Shown: piece by piece, positions 62,500 through 64,000 of the stretch
Layout of the letters: each line of letters begins with the position of its first letter
How positions within the stretch are numbered: the stretch's first letter is position 1
Assembly (NCBI RefSeq): GCF_020991005.1
Contig: NZ_JAJLLW010000006.1
Span: 186,001-250,000 of the forward strand
DNA length: 64,000 nucleotides
Origin: Halomonas sp. CUBES01
GTDB lineage: Bacteria; Pseudomonadota; Gammaproteobacteria; Pseudomonadales; Halomonadaceae
Direction of reading: 5' to 3'
Notes under the pieces: model-generated
Databases searched by the model: none
Told to the model about the DNA's origin: nothing
What the model saw: only the letters and a program-made list of their open reading frames with translations
Program-made: the position numbers and the translations under genes

Positions 62500-63204
62500 T
62501 CAGGTCGTGTTGCGCGCGCCAAAAATCGCCGTGCCGAGGCGCACCAGGGTGGCGCCTTCCAGTACCGCAGCTTCCAGGTCATCGGTCATGCCCATGGAGA
62601 GCGTATCCAGGGGGGCGTCGGGCAGTGATGTCTGCAACGCCTGCAGCAATTCACGCAGCTGGGCCAGGGGCGCCCGCTGGGCGTCCAGCCCTTCGGCGGG
62701 CGCGGGAATGGCCATCAGCCCGCGCAGCGCTAAATTCGGCAGGCTGGCGATTGCCTCGGCCAGGGGGGCGACGTCGTCGGGCATGACGCCGGACTTGCTC
62801 TCCTCGCGGCTGATATTGACCTGGATGCAGACGTTGAGCGGCGGCAGGTGCTCGGGGCGCTGTTCGCTGAGCCGCTTGGCGATCTTCAGGCGGTCGACGC
62901 TGTGCATCCAGGCAAAGTGCTCGGCCACGGCACGCGTCTTGTTCGACTGCAGGGGGCCGATGAAATGCCACACGATGTCGTCCAGGTCGACGAGCTCCGC
63001 CTGCTTGTCCAGCGCTTCCTGCAGGTAGTTTTCGCCAAATTCCCGCTGGCCCAGAGACCAGGCCTGACGAATCATCGCGGCCGGCTTGGTTTTACTCACG
63101 GCGAGCAATGAGGCATCGTTTTCCGGACGCTGGGCGTCGATCAACGCATGCGTCAGACGTTCACGCGCATGGGTCAGTGACGCTGAAAGCGCGTTATCTG
63201 TCAT
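62500..63204 (-). CDS. yggS: PLP homeostasis protein YggS (PROSC family)
   Basis: 234 residues from ATG 63204. The PLP-binding Lys38 lies in LLAVSKTKP; GENYLQEALDK, WHFIGPLQSNK and LSMGMTDDLEAAV are intact. A single TIM-barrel without the C-terminal domain of alanine racemase. It binds PLP and balances vitamin B6 pools. Divergent from pilT with only 33 bases between, as in Pseudomonas. It probably starts the yggS-proC-yggT-metX-metW series. Confidence 0.96.
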   Translation of the reverse strand: MTDNALSASLTHARERLTHALIDAQRPENDASLLAVSKTKPAAMIRQAWSLGQREFGENYLQEALDKQAELVDLDDIVWHFIGPLQSNKTRAVAEHFAWMHSVDRLKIAKRLSEQRPEHLPPLNVCIQVNISREESKSGVMPDDVAPLAEAIASLPNLALRGLMAIPAPAEGLDAQRAPLAQLRELLQALQTSLPDAPLDTLSMGMTDDLEAAVLEGATLVRLGTAIFGARNTT

Positions 63205-63237
63205 ACTCAAGCACCTTACCGCAGCTGGGGAAGAGAG

Positions 63238-64000
63238 ATGGATATTACCGAACTGCTGGCATTCTCGGCAAAGCAGAATGCATCCGACCTGCATTTGTCC
63301 GCTGGCCTGCCTCCCATGATACGGGTTGATGGCGATATCCGTCGGCTAAATGTGCCCGCCATGGATAACACCGCCGTGCGTGGGCTGATCTACGACATCA
63401 TGAACGATCGTCAGCGCCGCGACTATGAAGAACACCTCGAAGTCGATTTCTCTTTTGAAGTGCCGGGCGTGGCGCGTTTCCGCGTGAACGCCTTCAATCA
63501 GGCCCGCGGTGCCGGGGCGGTGTTCCGCACCATTCCCAATCAGGTGCTGTCGATGCAGGCGCTGGGGCTTGGCGAGGTGTTTGAACGCCTGTCGATGCTG
63601 CCCCGCGGGCTGGTGCTGGTGACCGGGCCCACCGGCTCGGGCAAGAGCACCACCCTTGCGGCGATGATCGACTACATCAACGATCATCGGTTTGAGCATA
63701 TTCTGACTATCGAAGACCCCGTGGAATTCGTCCATGCCAGCAAGCGCTGCCTGATCAATCAGCGTGAGGTTCATCGCGATACGCACAGCTTTGCCGAGGC
63801 GTTGCGCAGCGCGTTACGCGAAGACCCCGACGTGATTCTGGTCGGCGAACTGCGCGACCTGGAAACCATCCGCCTGGCGCTGACGGCGGCGGAAACCGGG
63901 CACCTGGTGTTGGGGACGCTGCACACCACCTCGGCTGCCAAGACCATCGACCGGATCATTGATGTCTTCCCGGGCGAAGAAAAAGCCATGGTGCGCTCCA
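63238..64000 (+). CDS. pilT: Type IV pilus retraction ATPase PilT, 3' end missing
   Basis: 254 codons are present and the frame runs off the right edge, so about the last 90 residues are missing. Start ATG 63238 follows GAAGAGAG. It has the N-terminal PAS-like domain (DLHLSAGLPPMIRVDG), Walker A GPTGSGKST, the Asp box TIEDPVEFV, Walker B DPDVILVGELRD and the His box GHLVLGTLHTTSA. PilT powers pilus retraction for twitching motility. PilU is the alternative, but sequence and the yggS neighbour favour PilT. Confidence 0.96.
   Translation, partial: MDITELLAFSAKQNASDLHLSAGLPPMIRVDGDIRRLNVPAMDNTAVRGLIYDIMNDRQRRDYEEHLEVDFSFEVPGVARFRVNAFNQARGAGAVFRTIPNQVLSMQALGLGEVFERLSMLPRGLVLVTGPTGSGKSTTLAAMIDYINDHRFEHILTIEDPVEFVHASKRCLINQREVHRDTHSFAEALRSALREDPDVILVGELRDLETIRLALTAAETGHLVLGTLHTTSAAKTIDRIIDVFPGEEKAMVRS

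Overview
The window looks like the chromosome of a GC-rich, moderately halophilic gammaproteobacterium of the Halomonas type. This is inferred from the proteins and gene order, not from a database search. Pointers are a NhaD sodium/proton antiporter beside a CaCA exchanger, acidic housekeeping proteins, a tmRNA tag ANDENYAQGALAA, and several gene blocks laid out as in Pseudomonas. Coding density is high, and I see no insertion sequences, prophage, CRISPR array or clear foreign island.

Layout. Bases 1-2018 hold the 3' part of a PAS-GGDEF-EAL protein. 2072-4693 hold nhaD and a CaCA exchanger. 4787-6840 hold a LysR regulator divergent from an SbtA-like permease, with an 18-bp palindrome between them. 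6896-7665 hold a ZinT-type zinc protein behind a Zur-like box. 7804-10570 hold ssrA (tmRNA), smpB, ratA, rnfH, bamE and fur. 10682-12423 hold recN with a LexA-like box. 12448-16587 hold the heat-shock genes grpE, dnaK and dnaJ, with sigma-32-like promoters before grpE and dnaK. 16611-20995 hold an EamA permease, an iron/siderophore-type ABC transporter, a Fur-like box and a DUF2218 gene. 21030-27295 hold dapB, carA, carB and greA. 27326-34181 hold yhbY, rlmE, ftsH, folP, glmM, tpiA and secG. 34216-43513 hold tRNA-Leu(GAG), initiator tRNA-fMet, rimP, nusA, infB, rbfA, truB, rpsO and pnp. 43593-46003 hold an MFS permease and a thiolase. 46188-57054 hold panD, panC, panB, folK, pcnB, a CrcZ-like small RNA, cbrB, cbrA, a 58-residue CbrX-like ORF, gluQ and dksA, all on the minus strand. 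57241-59189 hold an aminotransferase and sfsA. 59136-63204 hold metW, metX, yggT, proC and yggS. pilT runs off the right edge.

The most striking region is 50470-55640. A CbrA transporter-kinase and a CbrB sigma-54 activator are followed by an 810-base stretch with no convincing protein gene. That stretch carries a GG-N10-GC sigma-54 promoter, upstream TGTTAC/GTAACA half-sites, eight AAnAAnAA tracts on the transcribed strand and a terminator hairpin. This is the layout of the Pseudomonas CbrAB-CrcZ system, in which the RNA titrates Hfq/Crc and relieves carbon catabolite repression. A small two-helix ORF overlaps the start of cbrA and suggests translational coupling.

Metal control is recurrent: a Zur-like box sits before zinT, a Fur-like box sits between the iron transporter and DUF2218, and fur itself is present. 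Other readable regulatory signals are the LexA-like box, the sigma-32-like promoters, and a terminator overlapping a short ORF ahead of carA.
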